This document shows, in pieces, positions 1 through 5,599 of a stretch of 10,844 nt of DNA (position 1 is the first letter of the stretch; every line of letters starts with the position of its first letter). The notes beneath the pieces were generated by a model. It did not search any database and was not told where the DNA came from. It worked only from the letters and a program-made list of their open reading frames with translations. Position numbers and translations under genes: made by a program. The stretch covers positions 1 through 10,844 of the forward strand of contig CATMNW010000051.1 in NCBI GenBank assembly GCA_950071875.1, in the 5' to 3' direction. The DNA is from an uncultured Erythrobacteraceae bacterium (GTDB lineage Bacteria > Pseudomonadota > Alphaproteobacteria > Sphingomonadales > Sphingomonadaceae).

Positions 1-449
1 TCGCTAAGGCCAAGGCCACGGTCGCGGACAAGACGAAGGCGGCGGAGAAGGCGAAGGCGGCGGCGGACAAAGCCAAGGACGACGCCGCCCTCGGCGCGGC
101 CCGCAACGCGGAAGACGGCGGCAGCATGCGTGACGAGGTGGTGAAAGGTTGGATGCAATCCCTCTCCGACTTCGACCAAGCCACGAAAGAATTTAACATT
201 GATGGCGTGCCACTCGCGATCGAGGGCGTTGTGGCGCTTGCCGATTACGTAGACTCGTTGGTTCCGACCGGCGATTTACAACGGTTCTCTGGATCGCTCC
301 GCGCGCTGGCGATGGCGAACCAAGCGTATGCGACGACCAAACAGACCGAGAAGGATTTCAAAAACTGGGGTGCAGCCGCCCATATTAACAACCTACGCGA
401 GCTAAGCGCCCGGCTGCTTGGGAAGTCGGGCCGCGAGATTTCCGCGTGA
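1..449 (+). CDS. Unrecognised protein with Ala/Lys-rich helical stretch, 5'-truncated by window edge
   Basis: The frame is open from the left edge (first whole codon at base 3) to the TGA at 447-449, giving 148 visible residues. I do not recognise the family. The first 40 or so residues are almost all Ala, Lys, Asp and Glu, as in a charged helix or coiled coil. After a Gly-Gly-Ser break comes a mixed, probably helical C-terminal domain of about 107 residues. An ATG at 126 could be a start, but no ribosome binding site precedes it and the upstream codons look coding, so I treat the gene as continuing to the left. No membrane segment is visible in this part. The stop overlaps the GTG start of the next gene (446-449), which suggests the two are translated together. 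Codons after about 180 are less GC-rich than before, as in acquired DNA. Confidence 0.6.
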   Translation, partial: AKAKATVADKTKAAEKAKAAADKAKDDAALGAARNAEDGGSMRDEVVKGWMQSLSDFDQATKEFNIDGVPLAIEGVVALADYVDSLVPTGDLQRFSGSLRALAMANQAYATTKQTEKDFKNWGAAAHINNLRELSARLLGKSGREISA

Positions 450-979
450 CTGCTTGGCCGTCGGACACGGATAACGAAATCCTATACTTCGCTTATGGAT
501 CCAACATGTCGACCGGGCGCCTGCGCGCAAGGGTTTCGAGCTGCAGGCCAATCGGCATCGCCTCATTGCCGGACCACGAGTTGCGTTTCCATAAGCGGAG
601 TAAGGACGGATCTGGCAAATGCGATGCGTTCCCGATCGAGGGCGGGGCCGGTGTCTACGGAGTCGTCTTCACCTTAAACGCCATCGACCGCACGACCCTC
701 GATCGCTTCGAGGGTTTAGGGGCCGGTTATGACGACGCGATCGTGACAGTGCACGACGCCGAGGGCCGATCCTGGCGAATTCTGACTTATATCGCCCATC
801 CGGACCACACTGACGCGCTGCTGAAGCCCTATTCGTGGTATTTGGATCTCGTCATGGCGGGGGCTACCGAGCATGGGCTTCCGAAAGACTATGTTGCGAC
901 GAAAATTGCATCGGTAGAGGCTGTCGAAGACCTCGACTTGGCCCGTGATGCCAAGGAACGCGCCGCGCTCAACGGGTAG
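446..979 (+). CDS. Gamma-glutamylcyclotransferase-like (AIG2/GGCT fold) protein
   Basis: This 177-residue protein has the family signatures in order. YGSN sits at residues 17-20, the loop that binds the gamma-glutamyl group. LDRFEGLGAGYD spans about residues 85-96, with Glu89 in the position of the catalytic acid. A YLDLVMAGATEHGLP-type segment near residues 132-146 matches the AKENGLP region of the human GGCT, as I remember it. Family members cleave gamma-glutamyl amino acids or related amides to release 5-oxoproline, but substrates vary widely and cannot be assigned here. The start is GTG at 446, chosen because GTGA overlaps the upstream stop. The gene is probably co-translated with the Ala/Lys-rich protein as cargo of the integrated element. 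It ends 111 bp before the convergent integrase stop, and no clear terminator is seen between them. Confidence 0.85.
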   Translation: MTAWPSDTDNEILYFAYGSNMSTGRLRARVSSCRPIGIASLPDHELRFHKRSKDGSGKCDAFPIEGGAGVYGVVFTLNAIDRTTLDRFEGLGAGYDDAIVTVHDAEGRSWRILTYIAHPDHTDALLKPYSWYLDLVMAGATEHGLPKDYVATKIASVEAVEDLDLARDAKERAALNG

Positions 980-1090
980 TGCTTTGAGGGCGTTCGGCAC
1001 GGTGACCTGCAAGATCAAGCCGACAATATTAAGTGGGTTTCTGAACGAGCTTCTAATACTTGCTCACAGCACCAATCGCCCAATCTCGAT

Positions 1091-2260
1091 CTAGAGAGTT
1101 AGGGTCGCCAACGCATCTTCGGCATCGTCGCGAACAAGATGGCCATAGTGCTTCTCGATCATGGCAACACTCGTCCCGGACAATTGGGCAACGGTCAGGA
1201 TCGGCAGGCGCACTCGTATGAGGTCCGTAATGACGCTATGACGGAGGGTGTAGGCGGAAACGGCATCCGGCAAGTTCGCCTTCCTTACAGCGTCCTTGAT
1301 CGGATGTTTCCAGCTATCCTTGTTCCACGCATCGCCAGAGTGCCTAGCAAAAATAGGCGCGGTTGGCAGTTTTCCCTTCACCTGCGCGGCGAAGAAATCA
1401 GCGATGAGCGTTGGCAAAGAAATCTGCCGCGGGTTGTCGTTCTTGTCCTTGCCGATCGTGAGGGTTCGGGTGCGCTTTTCGAAATCTCTTGCGGTTAAGG
1501 TTGCGAGCGCGCCAGGACGAAGAGGCAGAAGACATAGCGCCCTTAGGAACGGCCGCGCTTCCTCGCAGGCGGTATCGATCAATCTCTTCCGCTCGCCCTT
1601 GTCCAGATAAAGTTCTCTGCGTTTGTCGGCACCCTTGAAAGGCTTGAGCGCCTCCTGCCAGGCCGCATCGGTATTGGGGGAGCCAGGCGTGAGAACACGC
1701 CCCAGTGCGGCGCGCAATGGCACCATGTCGCGGTTCACCGTCGACTTCGCGCGTTCCTTCCAGCGCTTCCCGCCTTCCTTGGCCCGGGTCAGCAAGGCGG
1801 GCGCCTGTTCCAGCCGCTTGCGCCAGCTTCGCAGATGGTGCCGCCGAAGCTTGTCGAGCTTCACCTTGGCAATGGGATCGTCATAGACGTGTCTGCGGAA
1901 CACGCCTTCGGCGATCGAATTGGGCTTTTCCTCCAGATAGGCGATGCAGGCATCCTTCACCGTCACCATATCGCGGGCAAGTTCACCGCCGGACTCCACA
2001 GTTGAAGCCCAAGCTTCTGCATCGGTCTTGGCCTGCTTGAAGACATCATGGCCCGTAAGCGTGCCGTAATCGCCGAGCCGCTTGCGCTTGTTGCGATTGG
2101 TATCCGCGTCGTAAAATCTAGCAAACCACGTGCCGCCGGCGGTCCTTTTTGATGGCCGAAAACCGAGGTAGACGCCTTGGCGCAGACGATGCCAGTGCGG
2201 CTCGTCGCCCGCTTTTGGCTTCAAATTCTCGCGCTCCCCGATGCGGCTCAAATCTGGCAT
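1091..2260 (-). CDS. int: Tyrosine-type site-specific recombinase (integrase)
   Basis: This 389-residue protein has phage/island integrase layout. An N-terminal arm-binding-like region (about 25-90) is followed by a core-binding SAM-like domain (about 98-205) and a catalytic domain (about 215-389). Visible catalytic residues are Arg248 (LLPLRPG), a lysine at 271 or 273 in the beta hairpin, Arg340 in YTLRHS and the nucleophile Tyr372 in EKHYGHL. Two usual histidines differ: the first residue of the HxLR box is Tyr337, and the later His of the LGH box aligns with Thr363 (SGTSVAMIEKHYGHL). I recall this SGTS...HYGHL style from alphaproteobacterial integrases, so it need not mean inactivity. The ATG at 2260 lies 133 bp from the tRNA-Val fragment, and transcription runs away from it. 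Its likely role is integration and excision at the tRNA-Val 3' end. Confidence 0.95.
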   Translation of the reverse strand: MPDLSRIGERENLKPKAGDEPHWHRLRQGVYLGFRPSKRTAGGTWFARFYDADTNRNKRKRLGDYGTLTGHDVFKQAKTDAEAWASTVESGGELARDMVTVKDACIAYLEEKPNSIAEGVFRRHVYDDPIAKVKLDKLRRHHLRSWRKRLEQAPALLTRAKEGGKRWKERAKSTVNRDMVPLRAALGRVLTPGSPNTDAAWQEALKPFKGADKRRELYLDKGERKRLIDTACEEARPFLRALCLLPLRPGALATLTARDFEKRTRTLTIGKDKNDNPRQISLPTLIADFFAAQVKGKLPTAPIFARHSGDAWNKDSWKHPIKDAVRKANLPDAVSAYTLRHSVITDLIRVRLPILTVAQLSGTSVAMIEKHYGHLVRDDAEDALATLTL

Positions 2261-2283
2261 TCGGCATCGCTATCCTAAAATCC

Positions 2284-2364
2284 ATGAAAAAAACATGAAA
2301 AACTTGGGTGGACAGTGGCGAACACCGGCGGGCTTCAGATATTGTTTTTATTGGAGTTTTTCAT
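2284..2364. repeat. Three copies of an ATGAAAAA word flanking the att junction (possible integrase arm sites)
   Basis: ATGAAAAAA (2284-2292) and ATGAAAAAC (2295-2303) are direct copies. GTTTTTCAT (2356-2364) is the exact reverse complement of the second. They lie between the integrase start codon and the tRNA fragment, in a locally AT-rich 130-bp stretch. Tyrosine integrases of the lambda type bind short repeated arm sites in this position. The words are short and A-rich, so chance is a real alternative. Confidence 0.35.
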
Positions 2365-2393
2365 TTTCAGAAACCGCAGATTTCCGTTATTCC

Positions 2394-2443
2394 CATCCTT
2401 CACACGGGTGGGGTCGCAAGTTCAATCCTTGCCGCGCCCACCA
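2394..2443 (+). other. attR: 3' half of tRNA-Val(CAC), anticodon arm to CCA
   Basis: The fragment folds exactly as the 3' part of a tRNA. The anticodon stem is CATCC (2394-2398) with GGGTG (2406-2410) around loop TTCACAC, anticodon CAC at 2401-2403. The variable loop is GGGTC. The T arm is GCAAG-TTCAATC-CTTGC (2416-2432). The acceptor 3' strand is CGCGCCC (2433-2439), then A and an encoded CCA. The matching 5' acceptor strand GGGCGCG and a D arm are absent upstream, so this cannot be a working tRNA. The T-G wobble in the anticodon stem suggests the crossover lies in or near that arm. The pattern is the standard footprint of tRNA-targeted integration and sits next to the integrase. Confidence 0.87.
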
Positions 2444-2548
2444 TCTTTTCGATGATTTGGCTGTCGTCCTCCCCCGGTTACAGTGCCAGCCGCAAGACGC
2501 ACCGCGTCCGGATCGCGCGAGCGGACCGCGCTGTGCTGCTTTCCGAAA

Positions 2549-3193
2549 TCAGGAGGGCTCGGCGTAGCCCTGCATCATCACCGCTCGATCTCCCGGCACC
2601 CACGGATCGTGCCGAGCCATGATCGCTGAAAACAGCGGCGAGTTGAGATGGTGCTCCAGCCAATTCTGCACATGCGGGATCGGCTGCGCCGCGAACCAGT
2701 CCCGGTCCACCGCAGCGAACTGACGCACGAAGGGCATGGTCGCCGCATCGGCGATACCGCGGTGCGAACCGCACAATTGCGGGTGTTCGGTCAGCCGCTC
2801 ATCCAGCAGGCGCAAGAACTCCAGACCACGCTGCCGGTGAAGCATCGCGTCGGATTGATGGCGATCCGGGTACTTGTACCGGTCGAGATCGTGCTTGAAC
2901 GAACCATCGTTGCGCTCGATCAAACCGGTGTCGTTCCGATCCAGCCAGCCCTCAGGATCGTTCCTCGCAAGCGCCCAGCGCATGATCTCGATGCTTTCGT
3001 CGATGACGGTGCCGTCGGCCAGGACGAGAACCGGGACCGTTCCCTTGGGCGAAGCCTCGAGCAGCTCGGCCGGCTTCCGCGCAAGCTTGACCTCGCGCAG
3101 CTCGTAACGCGTTTCGCTGATCGCCAAAGCAAGCCTTGCGCGCATCGCATAGGGGCAGCGGCGGAAACTGTAGAGGATCCGATCAGTCTGCAT
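2549..3193 (-). CDS. Glutathione S-transferase family protein
   Basis: This is a two-domain GST-like protein of about 214 residues. The N-terminal thioredoxin fold carries RRCPYAMRAR, with Cys13 at the usual catalytic N-terminus of helix 1. TVPVL follows with Pro54 as the cis-proline, then the glutathione gamma-glutamyl-binding pair Glu66-Ser67 (DESIEIMRW). An all-helical C-terminal domain follows. A cysteine active site points to omega/beta-like thiol transfer or dehydroascorbate-type chemistry rather than classic conjugation; the substrate is unknown. The open frame extends further upstream, but that part overlaps trhO deeply. I chose ATG 3193, with a GGGA-type site 6 bp ahead; ATG 3199 is an alternative that adds two residues. 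The start overlaps the end of trhO by 11 bp, so the two genes are probably translationally coupled. Confidence 0.85.
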   Translation of the reverse strand: MQTDRILYSFRRCPYAMRARLALAISETRYELREVKLARKPAELLEASPKGTVPVLVLADGTVIDESIEIMRWALARNDPEGWLDRNDTGLIERNDGSFKHDLDRYKYPDRHQSDAMLHRQRGLEFLRLLDERLTEHPQLCGSHRGIADAATMPFVRQFAAVDRDWFAAQPIPHVQNWLEHHLNSPLFSAIMARHDPWVPGDRAVMMQGYAEPS

Positions 3194-4160
3194 CGTCATC
3201 CCGGCTCGCCGCAAGCACTGCACCAACATGCGCGCGCCCTTCCCTTGCGGCGCGCATTTCCTGCCGATGGCGCTCGCGATAGGAAGCGCGCTGCGCATCG
3301 TCCCGCTCGTGGTAGCAGGCCGCACAGCTTACGCCTGCCTCGTAGCGCGGCGACTGCTTGTCTTCCGGGCTGACGGGGCGACGGCACGCGAAGCACAGTT
3401 CATGCGTGCCCGCAGATAGGGCGTGGCCGACCGACACGCGCTGGTCGAACACGAAGCATTCGCCCTGCCACCGGCTCGCCTCTGCTGGGACTTGCTCGAG
3501 ATAGGCAAGGATGCCGCCCTTGAGGTGGAAGACGTCTTCAAGCCCTTCGTTCTTCAGGAATGCGGACGCTTTTTCGCAGCGAATACCGCCGGTGCAGAAC
3601 ATTGCGACCCTTGGGGGCTTTTCGGAACCCAGCAGGCGTTCGCGCTCACGTGCGAACCATTCGGGAAAACCGCGGAAGGTTTCCGTCATCGGATTGATCG
3701 AGCCTGCGAAGGATCCGATCGAAACCTCGTAATCGTTCCGCGTGTCGATCACGATGGTATCGGGATCGTCGATCAGAGCGTTCCAGTCGAGCGGGTCGAC
3801 ATAGGTGCCCGCATTGGCGACCGGATCGATGCCGGGCTGCCCCATCGTGACGATTTCGGATTTTACGCGCACCTTCATCCGATGAAACGGCATTGTCGCG
3901 GCGCTCGAGAATTTGAGCTCGGGTTCGGCGCAACCCGGCCATGCGCGAATATGGTCGAGCACGCGGTCTATGCCCACCCTCGACCCCGCGATGGTCCCGT
4001 TGATGCCCTCGCTCGCGAGCAGCAGCGTGCCCCTGATGCCCTGATCGTCGCACAATTGCTTCAGCGGCCCGCGCAGTCGCTCGCAGTCCGCAAGCGGGGC
4101 GAAACAGTATAGCGCTGCGACGCAGATCGGCCGGGCGCTCTCCTCGATCGCCAATGTCAT
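3183..4160 (-). CDS. trhO: tRNA uridine(34) hydroxylase TrhO (rhodanese-domain, YceA type)
   Basis: The predicted cytosolic enzyme hydroxylates U34 of certain tRNAs to 5-hydroxyuridine in an oxygen-dependent reaction, the first step toward wobble modifications such as cmo5U. The sequence of 325 residues has the typical N-terminal acylphosphatase-like domain (about 12-105, with LLASEGINGTIAG at 47-59). A rhodanese domain follows (about 120-225), with active-site loop CTGGIRCEKA: Cys189 is the expected essential cysteine and Cys195 a second one. The C-terminus has a zinc-knuckle-like arrangement, C256-x2-C259 and C279-x2-C282. Length is close to E. coli YceA. The ATG at 4160 is preceded by AGAGGA. 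The gene lies 42 bp behind the HNH gene and overlaps the GST gene, so the three probably form one transcript. Confidence 0.92.
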   Translation of the reverse strand: MTLAIEESARPICVAALYCFAPLADCERLRGPLKQLCDDQGIRGTLLLASEGINGTIAGSRVGIDRVLDHIRAWPGCAEPELKFSSAATMPFHRMKVRVKSEIVTMGQPGIDPVANAGTYVDPLDWNALIDDPDTIVIDTRNDYEVSIGSFAGSINPMTETFRGFPEWFARERERLLGSEKPPRVAMFCTGGIRCEKASAFLKNEGLEDVFHLKGGILAYLEQVPAEASRWQGECFVFDQRVSVGHALSAGTHELCFACRRPVSPEDKQSPRYEAGVSCAACYHERDDAQRASYRERHRQEMRAAREGRAHVGAVLAASRDDDAD

Positions 4161-4181
4161 CGTCCTCTTTCCATAAGCTGG

Positions 4182-4197
4182 TGCCCGATTACGGGCA
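4182..4197 (-). other. Perfect 6-bp hairpin between the HNH gene and trhO
   Basis: TGCCCG-ATTA-CGGGCA is a perfect inverted repeat with a 4-base loop, in the 42-bp gap between the HNH stop and the trhO start. No T run follows on either strand, so it is not a typical intrinsic terminator. It could be an attenuator or an mRNA stability element that separates expression of the two genes. Confidence 0.35.
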
Positions 4198-4202
4198 TGA
4201 AT

Positions 4203-4544
4203 TCAGCGCTTCTTCTTCGCCGGGCTCGCGTGGAAATCGGGGTCCTTCTTCGCGACCCAGTCCACGAACTTGCGCATATCCGGGTTGGCGAGAATCGCCT
4301 CCACGTCGAGCGCGTAGCGCTGCAATTCCGAATTGGTGAAATTGGCCATCAGCGTCTGCTGGCAGATGGGATGCATCGGTACGACGTCGCGCCCGCCGCG
4401 GCTTTTCGGCACCGGATGGTGCATGACCGTATTCTTGCCCAGGGAACGGCCGCAGAGCCAGCATTCGGCAGGCGCTGCCGCTTGCTCGTCATCCTCGCGA
4501 TCCGCCTCCTCGCGGACTGCTGCCCTCGAATATTTGCGTGCCAT
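4203..4544 (-). CDS. HNH-endonuclease-fold protein with altered C-terminal metal motif
   Basis: This is a 113-residue protein. A zinc-knuckle pair Cys28-x2-Cys31 (CWLCGRSL) precedes MHHPVPKSRGG (His42, His43, Lys47) and VVPMHPICQQTLMANFTNSEL (His58, Cys61). This is the beta-beta-alpha metal fold of small HNH proteins. In the relatives I remember from alphaproteobacteria the last element reads CHxxIHA. Here the two histidines are Gln62 and Met66, so metal binding or catalysis may be changed. The C-terminal tail is lysine-rich. The start ATG 4544 is preferred; an in-frame GTG at 4577 would add 11 residues with no better ribosome site. It heads the minus-strand group with trhO and the GST gene and diverges from pufL. 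Its biological role is unknown. Confidence 0.8.
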   Translation of the reverse strand: MARKYSRAAVREEADREDDEQAAAPAECWLCGRSLGKNTVMHHPVPKSRGGRDVVPMHPICQQTLMANFTNSELQRYALDVEAILANPDMRKFVDWVAKKDPDFHASPAKKKR

Positions 4545-4687
4545 GTGCCTGCATCCGATTGTTGATCGGGTCGGCACCTAGCGGGTTGCGGCGATCATTG
4601 CGACCTCGAAGCCTCGACCCGTCACGCATGATGGTTTTGGACGATTGGCCGCTTGCGAGGGCTTGTGGCGAGGCAATTTTCTTGCGA

Positions 4688-4731
4688 TGGTAAGAGTTAT
4701 AGACACTACACAATGTCTATCGTTTTTGACA
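4688..4731 (+). promoter_or_regulatory. Tandem PpsR/CrtJ-type operator upstream of pufL
   Basis: TGTCTATCGTTTTTGACA (4714-4731) is an exact TGT-N12-ACA motif, the binding consensus of the photosynthesis repressor PpsR/CrtJ. An imperfect second copy, TGGTAAGAGTTATAGACA (4688-4705), lies exactly 8 bp upstream; paired sites with about that spacing are known at CrtJ-controlled promoters. The inner halves form a 7-bp inverted repeat, ATAGACA and TGTCTAT. The perfect site ends 19 bp before the pufL ATG. A TATAGA (4698-4703) could serve as a -10 element, but no good -35 is visible. A GGGAG ribosome site (4739-4743) precedes the start codon. Confidence 0.7.
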
Positions 4732-4750
4732 GGTTTCTCGGGAGCGCATC

Positions 4751-5599
4751 ATGTCGATGCTCAGTTTCGAGCGGAAGTACCGCGTTGCCGGGGGCACGTT
4801 GATTGGCGGAGAGATGTTCGATTTCTGGATCGGACCGTTCTTCGTCGGGTTCTTCGGCGTCACCACCGCAATCTTCGCCACGCTGGGCACCGCGCTGATC
4901 GTCTACGGCGCGGCGATCGGGCCGACGTGGAACATCTGGCAGATCGACATCGCCCCGCCCGCGATCGAATACGGCCTCGGCCTCGCGCCCCTGCGCGAAG
5001 GCGGGCTGTGGCAGATCATCACGGTCTGCGCCGCGGGTGCCTTCATCTCGTGGGCGCTGAGGCAGGTGGAAATCTCGCGGAAGCTGGGCATGGGATTCCA
5101 CATACCCATCGCCTTCTCCTTCGCGATCTTCGCCTATCTCAGCCTCGAGGTATTCCGCCCGATCATGCTCGGCGCGTGGGGACATGGCTTTCCCTACGGC
5201 ATCTTCGCCCACCTCGATTGGGTTTCCAACGTCGGGTATCAGGGCCTGCACTTCCATTATAACCCCGCACATATGCTGGCGGTGACGTGCTTTTTCAGCA
5301 CCACGCTGATGCTGGCGATGCACGGCGGCGTCATCCTGTCTGCCGTCAACCCGCCCAAGGGCGAGCCGGTCAAGCACGGGCAGCACGAAAACCAGTATTT
5401 CCGCGACACCATCGCCTATTCGATCGGCCCACTCGGCATCCACCGGCTCGGCTGGTTTGCGGCGATCAACGCCGGGTTCTGGAGCGCGATCTGCATCCTC
5501 ATCAGCGGGCCCTTCTGGGTCGGCGGCTGGCCCTATTTCTACGACTGGTACCTGCAGCTGCCGTTCTGGAACGACATGGGCCTGGGAGGGCTCGGCTGA
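4751..5599 (+). CDS. pufL: Photosynthetic reaction centre L subunit
   Basis: This 282-residue inner-membrane protein has five transmembrane helices and binds bacteriochlorophyll, bacteriopheophytin and quinones for light-driven charge separation. Ligands visible (R. sphaeroides number in brackets) are His154 (153), His169 (168), His174 (173) in FHYNPAH, His191 (190) in AMHGG and His231 (230) in GIHRLGW. The last two bind the non-haem iron. Tyr163 (162) between special pair and cytochrome is kept. Near QB, Glu213 (212) and Ser224 (223) are kept, while L213 Asp is Asn214. This is the first gene of the operon: the 206 bp upstream hold no pufB or pufA. The ATG has GGGAG 7 bp ahead. The TGA stop shares one base with the pufM start. 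Confidence 0.98.
   Translation: MSMLSFERKYRVAGGTLIGGEMFDFWIGPFFVGFFGVTTAIFATLGTALIVYGAAIGPTWNIWQIDIAPPAIEYGLGLAPLREGGLWQIITVCAAGAFISWALRQVEISRKLGMGFHIPIAFSFAIFAYLSLEVFRPIMLGAWGHGFPYGIFAHLDWVSNVGYQGLHFHYNPAHMLAVTCFFSTTLMLAMHGGVILSAVNPPKGEPVKHGQHENQYFRDTIAYSIGPLGIHRLGWFAAINAGFWSAICILISGPFWVGGWPYFYDWYLQLPFWNDMGLGGLG

Larger units (their letters stand above)
1..2443. mobile_element. Right end of a tRNA-Val-integrated genetic element
   Basis: The element is inferred from a tyrosine integrase (1091-2260) lying directly beside a 3' tRNA half (2394-2443). In tRNA-targeted integration the attB 3' end is copied on the element, so one junction keeps a whole tRNA and the other keeps only the 3' part followed by the original flanking chromosome. 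Here chromosomal-type genes (GST, trhO) follow the fragment, so the element lies to its left and continues past base 1. Visible cargo is an Ala/Lys-rich protein and a gamma-glutamylcyclotransferase-like gene. The element's size and its left junction cannot be seen, and nothing shows whether it can still excise. Confidence 0.7.

Noticed and set aside
1035..1065. Weak GAGC/GCTC hairpin between the GGCT-like gene and the integrase
   Set aside because: The stem is only 4 bp with a long loop and no T run, so a terminator call is not supported.
2320..2393. 5' half of a complete tRNA-Val ahead of the 3' half
   Set aside because: Neither the GGGCGCG acceptor strand nor a D arm is present, so the tRNA is incomplete.
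2241..2622. Plus-strand ORFs of about 104-108 residues spanning the integrase start and tRNA fragment
   Set aside because: They cross the att site and overlap the integrase start, with low-quality composition and no ribosome site or family resemblance.
2648..3373. Plus-strand ORFs of 240 residues or so across the GST gene and trhO
   Set aside because: These are shadows of two well-identified minus-strand genes.
4726..4731. TTGACA as a -35 box for pufL
   Set aside because: A -10 element at normal spacing would fall on the pufL start codon; the hexamer is better explained as part of the TGT-N12-ACA operator.
4578..4750. Possible pufB/pufA or pufQ in front of pufL
   Set aside because: No small ORF with a hydrophobic helix and the His ligand of LH1 polypeptides is present; the region holds only operator-like sequence and the ribosome site.
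5287..5598. N-terminal extension of the pufM frame reaching back into pufL
   Set aside because: The extension is Arg/Ala/His-rich shadow sequence out of frame with pufL. MASFHSLY at 5599 is the family start and overlaps the pufL stop as TGATG.
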